A stretch of 64,000 nt of DNA from Pieris napi (GCF_905475465.1 NC_062238.1:7110501-7174500), one strand, 5' to 3'. Positions 1 to 11,192 are shown, numbered from the stretch's first letter. Numbers and translations are program-made. The notes: a model not told the origin generated them from the letters alone.

Positions 1-78
1 AGGAAACCAATATGCTATAGACCCAAATAGGCGGCGGCATGTGTCAGACACAGAAGGCTGATCACCTTTTTGTCTTTT
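1..78 (+). repeat. SINE-1 fragment (3' half)
   Basis: The sequence reads through the conserved middle of SINE-1: 'AGACCCAAATAGGCGGCGGC', 'TGTGTCAGACACAGAAGGCT', then 'GATCACCT'. The same words occur in the longer copies near 21.8 and 23.9 kb. The copy is cut at the window edge and degrades after about base 75, so only part of the body is visible. Confidence 0.7.
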
Positions 79-401
79 AGTTCCGATGTAGTTAAACAAA
101 ATCGAGGTTTTTTCATTGATTCAATAAGTTTAAATTTTATATAAAAAAATACTTTTATCGAATATGCATGAAATTTAAATGTGTTTTTAACACGAAAACA
201 TCTTCTAGTACAAATTCAGATTTCTTTGGTCATTTACATTTTGTTCATTAAAAAAAACAAAATTTCACAATAGTTGTTGTATAAAATGATAAGACGTGAG
301 TCAAATAATATAGTTTTGATTGTTTCTTATCGCTGGTCGATAATTTGTCTTTGTTTTTTTTAGTTTAGATGGGAATTTCATCCGTATTTATTACTTTTGG
401 A
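79..401. other. AT-rich unannotated stretch
   Basis: I see no coding signal, repeat boundary or RNA structure here. Confidence 0.5.
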
Positions 402-632
402 AGCAGTGTTATGTTGCAGGTTCGAACCCCGGCTGTACACCAACTGGACTTTTCTGTTTATGTGCGCAAACTCGCACGGTGACGGAGAACATCGTGAGAA
501 AACCTACAGGCATTAGATTCAAAAAGTCGCTGGGATACATTCACGGAAAGCTTACTAATTAAAAAACAAATGATCACGACACAGATACAAAAACCTGAAG
601 GCCAGACTAAAAAGGTTTTAGCGATATTGGTT
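402..632 (+). repeat. SINE-1 copy, A-box region deleted
   Basis: It begins GCAGTGTT as other copies do, jumps almost directly to the B box 'GCAGGTTCGAACCCCGGCTG', continues with 'CACGGTGACGGAGAACATCG' and ends 'AAAAAGGTTTTAGCGATATT'. About 40 bp that should hold the Pol III A box are missing, so this copy is unlikely to be transcribed by Pol III. Substitutions are frequent, so it is old. Confidence 0.75.
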
Positions 633-1984
633 TTTAATCCTTATTAGTTTAAATATTTTATGTTAAAAGTTTATTTCAAATTAAGAACACATTACTCCTA
701 TCGTCCCCATAAAGTTACAATTATTTTAAACAGCGGGATACAAAGCCTCGAACACAAAGGCGAGAGATGTAATTTCCTGCTTGTATCAACATTTCCACGG
801 CATGTATGTAGTGAATGAAAATTTAACGACGTCCAACGCCCACATAAGGCTTTGGCAACTGTAATAGGTATTAGTCCTTAACACTTTGAAGCAGAGTGTA
901 CTCTGTTTTATATATTTTATTCATATACAGGATTTGTAGTGGAACTGCACTCTGGATTACGCTCCGTACTAAAAACGCGCTTGGTACTTGATATGCATGT
1001 GTGGCATTATAAAATTGTTTCACTTTTTTCAATTTTATTGTATTCATATTTGTACTGTTTTCTGTAAAAATATAAAAGAAAACAAGTTAGCGTAGCACGT
1101 AAAGCTTATAGTCTAGTCGACAAGTTGAAAATGGAACAAAATAGAGATACTACTCCTAAAATTATGTGCGATAGCTCATTGGATCCGGAATGACGTCTCT
1201 TGCGCCTGCTCTGGGTCTACTCATGTCAGACTTTCCTCCATCAGGAGTATGAGAGTTATGGAATAGAGAGTGCAATGTAATGTCCTAATGCCTTCTTGAA
1301 GAACATAAAACAATTGATGGTGGTTTCATTTTTAAATGTCTCCTCTACATAGATAACGCCTTCTTTTTCTAAACCAATGTGTATGCCTAAAAATACAAGA
1401 AAATATGACATCACAAATTTAACACACATATACATACACGGGTCATTCTTCTTTTTAACCTACAATTAGTTGTCTCCACCAATCAGTGAGAAAATAAACA
1501 AGGAAATTACTATTATTTTTTTCTTAATTGTATTTCAACATGCACTGTACTATATGCATAATGGCTATGCACGATCAAATAACAAATATATTGAATAATT
1601 TAATTGTAAAAGTACGTGACAAAGTAGTAAATCCGCGTGACAGAAGTGTATCTCATACAAATTCCCTGTGTCTCCCGCTACCTCAGCTTGCGTTTAATCC
1701 ATAATATTACGAAAAAATTATATGATGACACAAAACATAAAAATATCTTATAGCTCCTAAATATATTGCCTATCATGCAATAGCAACCATTATTTTTTAT
1801 CACTTTTAATAAACCATTTAAAAAATATCAAATACTTGTCTCCTACTGCCTGGTGTTTTATTTTGTAAATTCTGTCACGTGGGTTGTCCTTCGAAATACG
1901 CGTTTGTGCCGCTCGTCTTTGTGGCCTGTGATTGAAGGTTTAGACCTCCTTCCCCCCTTGGTACACTTTCCCCTATGAGATCAA
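633..1984. other. Unannotated AT-rich DNA
   Basis: No convincing ORF or repeat pair was seen. The end of the stretch (about 1880-1984) is less AT-rich and leads into a GTAAGT donor-like site at 2057, described in the findings. Confidence 0.4.
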
Positions 1985-2153
1985 AAGTCAGCGCGGCAAT
2001 CGCTCGAAAGCTGTGACAGAAGGTGTGTGTTTTTATTCGGCTACCGCTTCGTCACGTAAGTAATACATTCAAAATATAATTATTATTTACTTTTGTTGTC
2101 TACTCTTACGTTATAAGAAATATTTTGTTGTCAATGAGTAAATTATAAATTCT

Positions 2154-3014
2154 ATGTCAGCTTTTAAATGTTATCGACTTAGCAACAAGTTTTTACCCCT
2201 ACGTCACATGTCAACTCTGTCACACTTTTACCTAATGGCAAACATTTTTTCGAAGATTATGGGTTTCGCCAAATATCCTGGAACTTCTTTGAATCAGGGC
2301 ATGGAAAAGGAGCTTCTGATGGTTGGAGGGACATTGAAACGCCAAGGTGATGCCATAGTAGGTAGAGGAAACTATATTGCAGATGTTCCAATTCTTATCC
2401 ACTTTCAAGATGCCAACAAATTTAAACGGTTCATTTTGACAGACTAAGACTTAGAAAAGGTAGCAACAACGATTCTAAATAATATTGTGCCCCTGAAAGG
2501 AACAAAGCAAGTCCACCAAATGTTCACGGAAACTCGTCTTAAACCATAGAGTATTTAGTTGTTGCTGTGAACAATTCTGTTCTTACGACGTTGTTGTCTT
2601 ATTCTAAATTTATCAGCCTCTGCCTATATATATATATATATATATACTGTGGGCGTCTTCTTATCTAACGAAAAAGAAAACGATATAATTCATGATGTGG
2701 AAGATTTCATGCTCACTGATATTATGAACACAATTAAAATGCCCCGAAAAAGATTTTACGATATTATGTATACATAATCCAGCCCAGATGAATCAACCAA
2801 TGAAGATCAGCCTTTCGCCACGCTTAAAACGAAAGATCCAACTGATCAAACTGCTGTCTGCGGTACTTCTTACCAAACACTCCAGGCTCCGAATGTTAAT
2901 AAAAAGGGAAGAGACAATATTTCTAGTTCAAAGAGCCACTATCAATATTCGAAAAATAAGACTTTCTATCCATGGCTCAATGATTATTTTATTTTATGTT
3001 TTTGGAAACGTTAA
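2154..3014 (+). pseudogene. Coding-like relic of unknown family, single frame with five stops
   Basis: I do not recognise this protein. Reading from ATG 2154, one frame stays protein-like to 3014 (287 codons), broken by stops at 2445, 2547, 2556, 2568 and 2775. The first part (to 2447, plus about 30 codons beyond the stop) contains stretches such as LKRQGDAIVGRGNY and ADVPILIHFQDANKFKRF. The second part (2649-3014) is acidic and polar, with NEKENDIIHDVEDFMLTD and SSPDESTNEDQPF. Between them, 2547-2648 is poor and holds a TA microsatellite. A frame kept over 860 bp despite stops suggests a gene or transposon ORF that died mainly by point mutation. The same DNA has a shadow ORF at 2788-3042 in another frame. 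A host pseudogene, a transposon ORF or chance are all possible. Confidence 0.3.
2625..2646. repeat. (TA)n microsatellite
   Basis: Eleven TA units lie inside the decayed coding-like region. Confidence 0.9.
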
Positions 3015-3251
3015 TTTGATGTCAAGCTATACTAGACTTTAATTACTTAAAACGAATGAGTAGTCATTTAATTTACTAAAATATGAATCTCTTATTCTAA
3101 AGGTTCTCAAATGTGATTTCAATAATTATCTAAGTTCGATCTCATGTTATTTTATATGACAATGATGAAGACTGAAAAGATGTATAACAAAATAAATTAT
3201 TTTAGAAAAATAAACCAGTTTTATACCAAAACGCAGCCTGGTATCCCCTAG

Positions 3252-3467
3252 AATACCAAACTCCGTCACGATGTTGTCTTCTGATAGGAAAATTATTTTT
3301 GTATTTTACATATTTTGTTATAACTAGTGCAACATTTAAAATTTATATTTATATTATTTGATTATATTGCTATCTGTGGTATTGGTATTTATTTTTAAAT
3401 GATAGTAAAAATTGATTTATACCAAAAAATACATTTATATTAGCAGAAAATGTGACGGAGTGGTATT
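3252..3467. repeat. Inverted-repeat element (MITE-like)
   Basis: AATACCAAACTCCGTCAC at 3252-3269 is mirrored by GTGACGGAGTGGTATT at 3452-3467, with one mismatch in the stem. The enclosed 180 bp is AT-rich and non-coding. No target duplication could be fixed. This is a likely old MITE, family unknown. Confidence 0.5.
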
Positions 3468-3870
3468 AGGTCACGAATAAAACATATTTTATACATACAA
3501 ATGTATTATATTAATATGTTTTCTAAAAGCTCATTTAGTTAATTAATGTATTACAAAAGTACAAGTTATTTGACAAAGAGTATTCGATAGAATAAAATAA
3601 AAGATTTCGTGCCGAAATAGTAAATTTTTTTGTCTAATTTTTCTTTCAGGCCTAGAAAATCGTACAAAAATCTGTAAACATCTCGGCAAACCACTTTTTC
3701 CAATAGAATAGAAAATCTGCTATCAGAATATATATATAAACTGACAAGAAAGCTTTATATTTTTATTTTAAAAATTGAGCTAAAGCTTTATCAAATTGTA
3801 GGTTTAAAAGAAGAACGACCCACACATCAATTATGTAAGAACATAAGTCATCTAAATAAAAATTAATAAT
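3468..3870. other. Unannotated AT-rich DNA
   Basis: Nothing supported was seen. Confidence 0.4.
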
Positions 3871-3883
3871 AACTAAAACAAAC

Positions 3884-4135
3884 GGGGGCCTCATAGCCTA
3901 GCGGTCTTATTAAGTGGCAGCTAGGTGAGAGGTACCGTGTTCGATTCCCGGTTCGAGGGCAAGTTTTAATTTAATTTAAATTTGTTCTCGGCCTTTGGTA
4001 GGGTTGTGCGGTACCGGGCGAGTGCCTAAACCGTACATGGAGGACACGGTCGAATTTCTAAAGACATGCACGAATTATAAAAAATCCTATACTTGACGCT
4101 GGCTAATGCACAAATCGTGCCAGAGCCATAAAAAA
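3884..4135 (+). repeat. SINE-2 full-length copy
   Basis: A tRNA-like head carries an A-box match (TAGCCTAGCGG) and a B-box match (TGTTCGATTCCC). It is followed by the unrelated body shared with the other copies ('CGGTACCGGGCGAGTGC', 'TACTTGACGCTGGCTAATGC', 'GTGCCAGAGCCAT') and an A tail. AACTAAAAC lies just before the head (3871-3879) and again across the end of the tail (4136-4144), consistent with a target duplication made by LINE machinery. The antisense ORF at 4026-4271 is a shadow. Confidence 0.85.
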
Positions 4136-4144
4136 AACTAAAAC

Positions 4145-4664
4145 TAAAAAGATAAAAAATAAAACAATAATAAACTAAACTAGATGAAAACTTAAACCTT
4201 ATTAAGAGCGTGATAAAAACGTTACGGTAACTTGGCAGAATGTTGTAAAACACATCAATATTGGTAGTCAAGTTTTAAGGTATGCATCTGCATCATCATC
4301 ATGTTTAAAGTCCACTTTGGAAGACTTTTCTGCGTTTGATTTATAGTTACTTCTATGTAACTGGGTGTACCCTTAGGAATGTACACCAAGTTCGTTAAAC
4401 ATTATAAGCTTGAGCCATGGAGTTTTCGGTATAGTAACACATCTACAACATGTGTAACAGATGCAGAAAAGTACCCATGCTCCAATGGGAGGTGACAGGG
4501 CTTGATTAATGTCTTTGAAAGGATACTTTACTTAAGATGTAAGGTCAATGTTTATATCAATCTTTTTTTGGAATGTCATGATTATTTTAGTTTCCCTACT
4601 CGCAAATTTACGTAGAATTAAATAAGTCTCTAATTATATATATTGAACAGTAATAAAAAAAATA
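4145..4664. other. Unannotated AT-rich DNA
   Basis: Nothing supported was seen. Confidence 0.4.
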
Positions 4665-5034
4665 GGTGCGTGTATTTATGTACGCGCGTAAGAAGTTATA
4701 CTTATTTGGCATTATTAAAAATAGTTTTTGATTGCATGCAAATAATTAATTACAATTAAATAATCAAAGACTGGAAAAGGAGTCATTATAGTCAATAAAG
4801 TTCAGTTTACATTTGAAAAATTAAATAAATAAATATTTATTATTATTCTCTTACATTAAGTGTAACATAAATTCTATTATTATTCGAATGTTGTTTTTAA
4901 ATTATGTCCAATGCCGTAGCATCTTCCGTGGGCAACTTCATTCTGTTAATTTTGTGTCACGGTGCGCGCGCATCGTAAAATTTCACTCTCATCAATTTTT
5001 CATAACGCGCCTAAAGAAGTATAACTTCAAAAAA
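4665..5034 (+). repeat. Family J repeat, copy 1
   Basis: It starts GGTGCGTGTATTTATGTACG (a hairpin-forming end) followed by GAAGTTATACTT, and ends GCGCGCATCG...CGCGCCTAAAGAAGTATAACTTC. The core words 'AAAGACTGGAAAAGGAGTC' and 'CTCTTACATTAAGTGTAAC' recur in the copies at 18.1 and 41.7 kb. The 4888-5196 ORF is only a translation of its right end, because the same peptide appears in the copy at 18.6 kb. Superfamily not identified. Confidence 0.8.
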
Positions 5035-5610
5035 ACAGAGCTGAAAATTTCGCACACGTTTTTCTATTGTAAAAGCCTATTTTTCGTATTCACCGGAGCA
5101 CAAGTGATTGTGTGGCTTTTTTGCACACATGCTTGTCTTGGAACGTGTCCTCATTCGCAGTGTCTGGGGTATTCAAACCACTTTATAAACGAATAGGTTT
5201 ATTTTAAGCGTTAGTTACTTTTGCACCGTGTCGAGAACGCTTACAGCGAACGGTTTTTGATTTTTGACTCGATTATTTACACTTTTGACAGCTTGTCAAA
5301 AGCTCTTGATTCGTATGGCATTTGTTCTTTTATAAATATTTTGGATTTAACATAAAATTTTACAGGTAAGTACGTAATTGAAATGTCACTATGATCGTGA
5401 AATCAATATTTTAATATTTTGCTTAGCTTTAAAACAATTTGAGATAGACACCATTCTTATATGAAATCACGTGAATTATACTAATATTAGTTGTGGGTTT
5501 ATGGAGTTTAGTATAACGTTCAAATTAGTTCTACAGGCTATAAGCATTCAAACAATTAAAATTCGCGCCAAATCGAATATACAGACGCCATGCTTGACAT
5601 ATTCAAATTG
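5035..5610. other. Single-copy-looking DNA with a consensus splice donor at 5364
   Basis: ACAG/GTAAGT at 5361-5370 is a textbook donor after a stretch that does not resemble the repeats. It could mark an untranslated exon, but no acceptor or coding support is visible. Confidence 0.2.
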
Positions 5611-5770
5611 AAAATAATTTATTCATTTAGGTAACACAGTGTACAATTATAAACGTCAATAAAGAAATACATGTTAAATGCTTCTAAGTTTACATTTACT
5701 GCCAGTTCTCAAATCAAGGACGTAGAATGGACGAGAAGAACTGGCAATATATTCTCCGCCAAACTTTTTT
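5611..5770 (-). repeat. Tail T (LINE-like 3' end), copy 1
   Basis: It shares ATTCATTTAGGTAACACAGT, TTACTGCCAGTTCTCAAATC and GAGAAGAACTGGCAATATA with copies at 36.2 and 49.2 kb. GCCAGTTCT and AGAACTGGC are inverted and could form a stem-loop about 45 bases across. In the minus direction it ends in AATAAAT-like sequence, as expected for a retroelement 3' end. Confidence 0.7.
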
Positions 5771-6149
5771 CATTTTGTGTTATATTCTGTGGCTTCATTT
5801 AAGATAATCCTAATTCAAATATTATTATATTTAATTTTCAAAATTAAAAAAAAACAATATTAGCGATGTGTTGCCAATGTCTTCCGTTGCGTTGAAAACA
5901 AATTCATCCCACGGGAGCTCTACATTTTCAGGTATAACCTATTCGTTGTTCTGGTAACAAACTAAACTTTCATGTTTATAAAATTCATAGACGTTGACAG
6001 TGGTGTATATAGTTTTTTTGTAATACTTCCTAGAACTGTCGTAAAATAAGTATTATTATAAAATTTTAGTTTTCAATTTCTTTCATATCTTGATATTTTT
6101 ATTTGCTCTTAACACCAAGTATAGTTAGATTACTTAGCTATGATTTTTT
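5771..6149. other. Unannotated DNA
   Basis: Nothing supported was seen. Confidence 0.4.
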
Positions 6150-6250
6150 TAAAACAGGGGCAAAATGGGCAGATGGCTCATCTGATGTTAAGTGATATGG
6201 ACATAGACACTCTCAATGCCAAAGAACTGATACACTCTTTTTTTGAAGGA
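6150..6250 (-). repeat. Jockey/CR1-type LINE 3' tail
   Basis: Read on the minus strand it contains TTGGCATTGAGAGTGTCTAT and CACTTAACATCAGATGAGCC, then a run toward GCCCCTGTTT. This is the lepidopteran LINE 3' end that also closes the fragments at 26.6 and 29.7 kb. Only the untranslated end remains. Confidence 0.65.
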
Positions 6251-7339
6251 GAAGGTTAAGATTATGAGTACGTTCATAACATTAGTTATTGACGGCACGA
6301 ACTAAATAATAAAATTTGATGAGCGTGATTCCAAATATTTTTACTCGGCCGATCGTCACATTGTTTGGTTATTCATTGTTGAGATTTACTCGGGTTACGT
6401 TAGATGCATTTTTATTTTGATATATACTTTTTGTTAATTATATTTGTTAATAGTTACGTCCTCAATTTAGAATTTAATGTGCGTTTTTGCGAACTATTGT
6501 GAGGCAAGGTATCCGCATCAGTCTAACCTCTCTTTGTTCCCAAACTAATTGAATTTCTCCAAATCCTTACGGCTAACAATATTGTATGCCTTTCTTCTCG
6601 GTAAGAAGACATTGTATGGTATGTACTCAGGACTTATTATTCTAGTATAAGATTGTGTATCGACCACCGAACCGTTCTTTGTGGTACAAAATACCGTATT
6701 AGTAATAATATGAACGTTATAAATGTGACTTTACCTCAATGATATTGGAGATGAAAGTCAATCCGCTAACCACAAACTTCGTCCCACGAAGATACGACAC
6801 GTTACGAATAAATTAATACAATATGAATTATTATGTAACTTCGAATATAATAATTAAATTCATCTTTCAGTACATTTGGGCTTGTATATCAAAACTTTTG
6901 TTTTCACTTTGTGCTCAAGTGTTTCACAGAATATTTATATTAACTCTTCTTCGCTACGTCTAAAGAGTGTTAAAATTACTCTTTCATAGAATGTGATTTA
7001 TATTTAAAAAAAAATTCTATAACCACGGATTAAAAGATATTAGGTAAAAAATTTGCGATTTATTTTTAACAAGTTATTGTGGAGAATAATTAATGTTATT
7101 TTATTATCTATAAATAAACTTGAGACATTACAAAGATTTCATACAAAATTTAAGCTTCAAGAATCCAAGTAAAAAAATAGTTGTAAAGTATTCCTTCTTT
7201 ATGACTCCCATAGGGTTGAATTAAATCAGCCCCTATTAGCCAACGAAAACGCGAATAGAAATCTATGGTTCCCGCATAATATTATGGTTTTTATTTATAT
7301 TAGTTCTAAATTCTCTTATTTCGTAATATGTAATATGTA
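6251..7339. other. Unannotated AT-rich DNA
   Basis: No gene or repeat boundary supported. Confidence 0.4.
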
Positions 7340-7342
7340 TAT

Positions 7343-7608
7343 GGCAAAAACTGGCACTCCATAGCACAGGACCGACAACAATGGGCATCTTTGGAGGAGG
7401 CCTTTACCCAAACCGGGGTTCCTGTTCAATAAATAATATAAATATATATTACTACACAATTTATAACACATACATAATTTAAGCTATAACACATACATAA
7501 TTTAAGCTAACCTACTAACAAAATCAATATTTTTGGTTACTTTAATATAACAACTACCAACTATTGTAAAACAGGAAATAAAAAGGCTTATTATTATTAT
7601 TATTATTT
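7343..7608 (+). pseudogene. LINE ORF2 C-terminus plus 3' UTR (5'-truncated)
   Basis: Bases 7343-7432 encode GKNWHSIAQDRQQW followed by ASLEEAFTQTGVPVQ and a stop, with no frame break. GKNW...AQDR..W..LEEAF is the ending seen in insect non-LTR reverse transcriptase ORFs. About 175 bp of AT-rich 3' UTR follows, finishing AATAAAAAGGC and a (TTA)n tail to about 7608. This is a 5'-truncated insertion, and the short intact frame does not imply activity. Its clade is not certain from so few residues. Confidence 0.7.
7463..7508. repeat. Tandem duplication 2 x 23 bp
   Basis: The unit ATAACACATACATAATTTAA plus GCT is repeated exactly, head to tail, in the 3' UTR of the LINE fragment. It is a recent local duplication, since the units are identical. 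Confidence 0.9.
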
Positions 7609-7623
7609 AATATGTATATTACA

Positions 7624-7833
7624 CTAGCTGATCCGGCAATCGTTGTTTTGCCATGTAAATTATTTCTAGGAAACAACTCAAATATTTTATGATTTTATCA
7701 TTAATTTAATTCATTAATTTTCTTTATTCAAAAATAAAGAAAATAAAGGGTTGTTTGTATTTTTGTATGCTGTATCATATAAATATAAAAACAAAAAATT
7801 AGGGGTGGACCACGCTTAACATTTAGGGGGATG
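7624..7833 (-). mobile_element. Non-autonomous Helitron, 5' part lost
   Basis: On the minus strand the 3' terminus reads GGCAAAACAACGATTGCC, which can fold as a stem, then GGATCAGCTAG followed by T. A hairpin followed shortly by CTAG and insertion before T is the Helitron 3' end. 'AGGGGTGGACCACGCTTAAC' near the other side matches the usual body, after which similarity stops. No Rep/helicase ORF is present. Confidence 0.7.
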
Positions 7834-8266
7834 ATACATTGTGTATCGAGCCCGTTCCATTATAAATCGTTCTCATATGTGTGACAGATAACAATTGACA
7901 CATGACAAAAACATACACACCAATGCTATAAAGCCTGTAATGCCAACTTAAAAGGCGGGTAAAATTACGTCATTCACTTAAACATGTTCCGAATTGCTCC
8001 TCATAGAAATCGAGCTTTGTGAAAAGAAAATCTCACAGAATCCGAGGTCCCAAATTGCGGTTATATTTCACCTGACGGCGGCATCTGGCCGAAGCAAATG
8101 AAACAGTTTGGGGGATATTAAAAAACTCGATTTCAGTGATGTTAGCGCTCCGAGTGTAATGTTCACTAATTATACTCACCCGGTCTGTTATGGGCTACTT
8201 ACTAATGCATTAGCCTTTTATAATGAACATGTTGAAAAGTCGTAAAAAGGTTAAACTTGTTTTCAA
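7834..8266. other. Unannotated DNA
   Basis: Nothing supported was seen. Confidence 0.4.
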
Positions 8267-8442
8267 CAGCCCTGCGAGTCTGTAACTCACTGATAAACAA
8301 TAAACTACAAGCTCTCACCTTTTCAGAAGGCCAAATCATAAAATGACTGCTTCACGACTGATTTGAGAGCGACCGCCGATGCGAAAACCGCTGTGTGAGT
8401 TCGAAAAGTGAGTTACAGAATCATTACAGAATCGCAGGGCTG
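8267..8442 (+). mobile_element. Family K MITE, copy 1
   Basis: The terminal inverted repeats are CAGCCCTGCGAGTCTGTAAC and, inverted, CAGCCCTGCGATTCTGTAAT. Inside are ATAAACAATAAACTACAAGC and GACTGATTTGAGAGCGACCG, shared with copies at 33.3 and 53.0 kb. The right end carries a partial duplication (ACAGAATCATTACAGAATCG). No ORF. The superfamily is unknown. Confidence 0.75.
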
Positions 8443-9384
8443 ATATGTTAAAATTTATTAAAAATGGGTTGTCACTTTTGTAAATTTGGAAGCGGGCAGT
8501 ATTAGCGGAGATTTATTGGCAAAGGGCAAGATGTTTGTATGATAATTTTTATGTGGGTTAACCGCGTAATGACCACATTTACGACCGTCTTAAAAATAAA
8601 TAAATTACACTGTTATTACTATTCCCAATCAATTAACTGTGCCTTAAATGTAATATTTTATGTGTAATAGAAGGATACCGCAAGCACCTTGACATATAAA
8701 CCTTGATATTTGTAATTACTTCTTCGATTTCGTTTAAACCAGCATATTTCGTATGCTGATGTTGATGAATGTTTAGACGGTTTCTGCAGCTATTCAATTT
8801 ATACTAAAAGCGCATAAAACAATGACAAATGTGTAAAAATAGTGAGAGGAATTTACGATCATTCGCGTTAACACCGATTACCGTTTGCTTCCTGTGCACG
8901 CCATCACATCAAAGTGATATATGTGTGTTTGCCAAATATTATTTTATCTCAAACTTTTGCTGTTGCTCTTACTTTTCCTTGTCTAAATAAAAATAAACAG
9001 TTTTAAAATATGGCCTAGCTGAAATAATTACTGTACCTAGACTTACATGTGTTCAAATTAACATATATTCGCTTTGTCCGTATTATTTCATCGCTTAATT
9101 TTCTGATTTTTATTGACAATATAGACCCAATAAAATTGTCTCTGGTTTATGAGAGTACTACACAGAATAAAACGTATATAAACGTGAATTTATGACACGA
9201 TTTACAGAACTTGATGAGATTGACCACAATTCTTGCTGAGATATTTTTAGAATGATGCATGTTTCAAAAGAATATTGGAGACGTAATTAATGTGTTAAAA
9301 TTAAACACATTCTTCAAGTTTAAGTGTCTTTATACATAAACATATACATTAATATTATTAATAAGAAATATATATTAGTTATAT
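8443..9384. other. Unannotated AT-rich DNA
   Basis: Nothing supported was seen. Confidence 0.4.
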
Positions 9385-9640
9385 AACATGCAAACATTGT
9401 ATAGGCTCCAAAACTACTGGACCGATTTGAGAAATTCCTTCACCATTAAAATTTTATTATATAAACATATGTTAAAGAATATCTATTGACAATAGAGCAA
9501 AGTGATGTACTACAGTTTTATAGAAGACATTGACATCTGTAAAAAAGCCCGCGATACCATTTGTTCAACTAGTAATAGTTATTATGTATGTAGATTAAAT
9601 ATGTAAATATTTAATCAAATAAGTATCCAGCCGTGTAGAA
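9385..9640 (+). repeat. Possible decayed transposon fragment
   Basis: 'TAGGCTCCAAAACTACTGGA' followed by CCGATTTGAGAAATTC resembles the 'ACTGGACCGATTT' motif common in short lepidopteran Helitron-like repeats. The ends are not visible, so class and limits are uncertain. Confidence 0.3.
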
Positions 9641-10460
9641 CAGGGACTGAACGGTAGTCCAAAGTAAAGTGGGCTTTATAAAAAAAACTTGCTTAATATG
9701 ATGCATTAAAAATTCCTGCACATATATGCATAATATGATACAAATATTTTATAAATGCGAGTAAATAGTAGTAATATAAATTTTTATAACATCATACAAA
9801 TATTCGTAAAATACATATTAATGCTTCAATGATTTACAAAAGACTTTAAGCCGATTTATATGCTATCGACAAACCATTGTCGGAATTTAATACGGAATAC
9901 TCTATATTTATTCCACTGAAAACCACGCGTTTTAAAATTAATAGCTTAAAATCATTTTTTTTATTGTAACCTGTCATATATATTAAATGTCGTGTATTAC
10001 AACCAATTCATACAAAATAATATATATGCACCTTTTATAATAAAATGGTAAAAAATAAAGGCAATTCAAAAATTAAATACAATTACTGAAATCAAATTTT
10101 AATTACCCCCCGACTTACATACTTAGTAACAATACAATCTATAATTAATAAAAGGTTAAATTTAATTCGCGCATATTTAACAACTATTAATTTACTCGTG
10201 AAAAACGGGTCTTAACAGTTTTAATAAAGATATTAGCAAAACATCACTGCTAATTGTAATTTATAAAAGATTGCGATCGTAATAAAAAGCTTCAATAAAG
10301 CTCAACTGAAGCTGAGACATAATTTCCTGTGTAATAACGAAAAGACCTTGAACGAGACTTTTCTCTCGATAACAGCGAAATTAGTGCGTGAGCGAATCGT
10401 AAGGGGATCAATTCGTAGTGGCCATCAATAGCTTCTGAATACCTGCTACAGGTATGGAGA
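9641..10460. other. Unannotated AT-rich DNA
   Basis: No coding or repeat signal, ending at the CpG-rich patch. Confidence 0.4.
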
Positions 10461-10470
10461 CATGGAGGCT

Positions 10471-10530
10471 GCCGCGGGGCGGGCGGTTAAGGGATCAGTG
10501 CAAACGCAGTTGTACAGTGGGCAGGACGTT
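10471..10530 (+). promoter_or_regulatory. Candidate TATA-less core promoter (GC box, Inr, DPE)
   Basis: GCCGCGGGGCGGGCGG (10471-10486) includes a GC box. It is followed by an initiator-like TCAGTG with A+1 at 10497. GGACG lies at 10524-10528, exactly +28 to +32, matching the downstream promoter element RGWYV. Further CpGs and an inverted GTTCGC/GCGAAC follow to about 10560. The patch stands out from very AT-rich flanks. Transcription would run on the + strand, and a donor-like AAAG/GTAATC lies near 10685. The 60-codon ORF here (10462-10644) has no recognisable features, so an untranslated first exon is more likely than a coding one. Confidence 0.4.
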
Positions 10531-10689
10531 CGCTCGCAACGACGCAACCGCGAACGAACTTGTGAACAATCCATATACTGTGTTTTGTGTAGTGCATCGA
10601 GCTTAACAAGGATTTGTGTGAAGTATGCATTTTTATTATTCTAAATATAAATAGCATATAGTTTGCTTATTCGCGCTATTTTAAAGGTA

Positions 10690-11150
10690 ATCTGCTAACC
10701 GATGTTTATAATTAAGATGTAGGATGGTAATTTACTGTCGCTATCAGAATTGGATGCTGGAATGTTTTTTACATTGGAGTAGGTGGGCATCATTCGATAT
10801 TTTACTTGTTGCGTGCGTTTAACAAAAGCGTTTAATTTTCTCTCAATACCTGTTGATGTAACCTGTGTTGTTAATTTACCACGACTAAATAATTGATAAT
10901 TGACTCACCAATAATATCGATTTATAGTTAAAAATCACGTACGTTAATATGTCTCAGGCTAATATATAAATGGAAAAGTCTATTAAATTATTTAACACTT
11001 TTTGGTTTGGTTATGTTAGTTGTGTGGGCAAAAATTGTATTGAACATAATATTAAAATCTAGATAGGAAGTGTAATAACTAATATTTGATGATAGAATTC
11101 AGTGTCATGTTCTCGCCCACTGAAAACATAATTTTTGACAGTATTATAAG
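10690..11150. other. Unannotated DNA
   Basis: Nothing supported; intron-like if the promoter is real. Confidence 0.35.
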
Positions 11151-11192
11151 AATATTTTGAGAGGTTATTTTAAAATAACCTCTCAAAATATT
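11151..11192. repeat. Perfect 42-bp palindrome
   Basis: The left arm (11151-11171) reads AATATTTTGAGAGGTTATTT plus T, and the right arm (11172-11192) is its exact reverse complement with no spacer. It is not part of any repeat family seen here. Confidence 0.95.

Noticed and set aside
3893..3962. tRNA-like sequence with A and B boxes
   Set aside because: It lacks a foldable anticodon arm and acceptor stem and is always joined to the SINE-2 body, so it is a SINE head and not a tRNA gene. The same applies at 60.15, 51.8 and 61.7 kb.
4888..5196. 102-codon ORF
   Set aside because: Its middle is a translation of the right end of a family J repeat. The same peptide reappears in another frame context at 18.6 kb, so it reflects repeat copies and not a gene.
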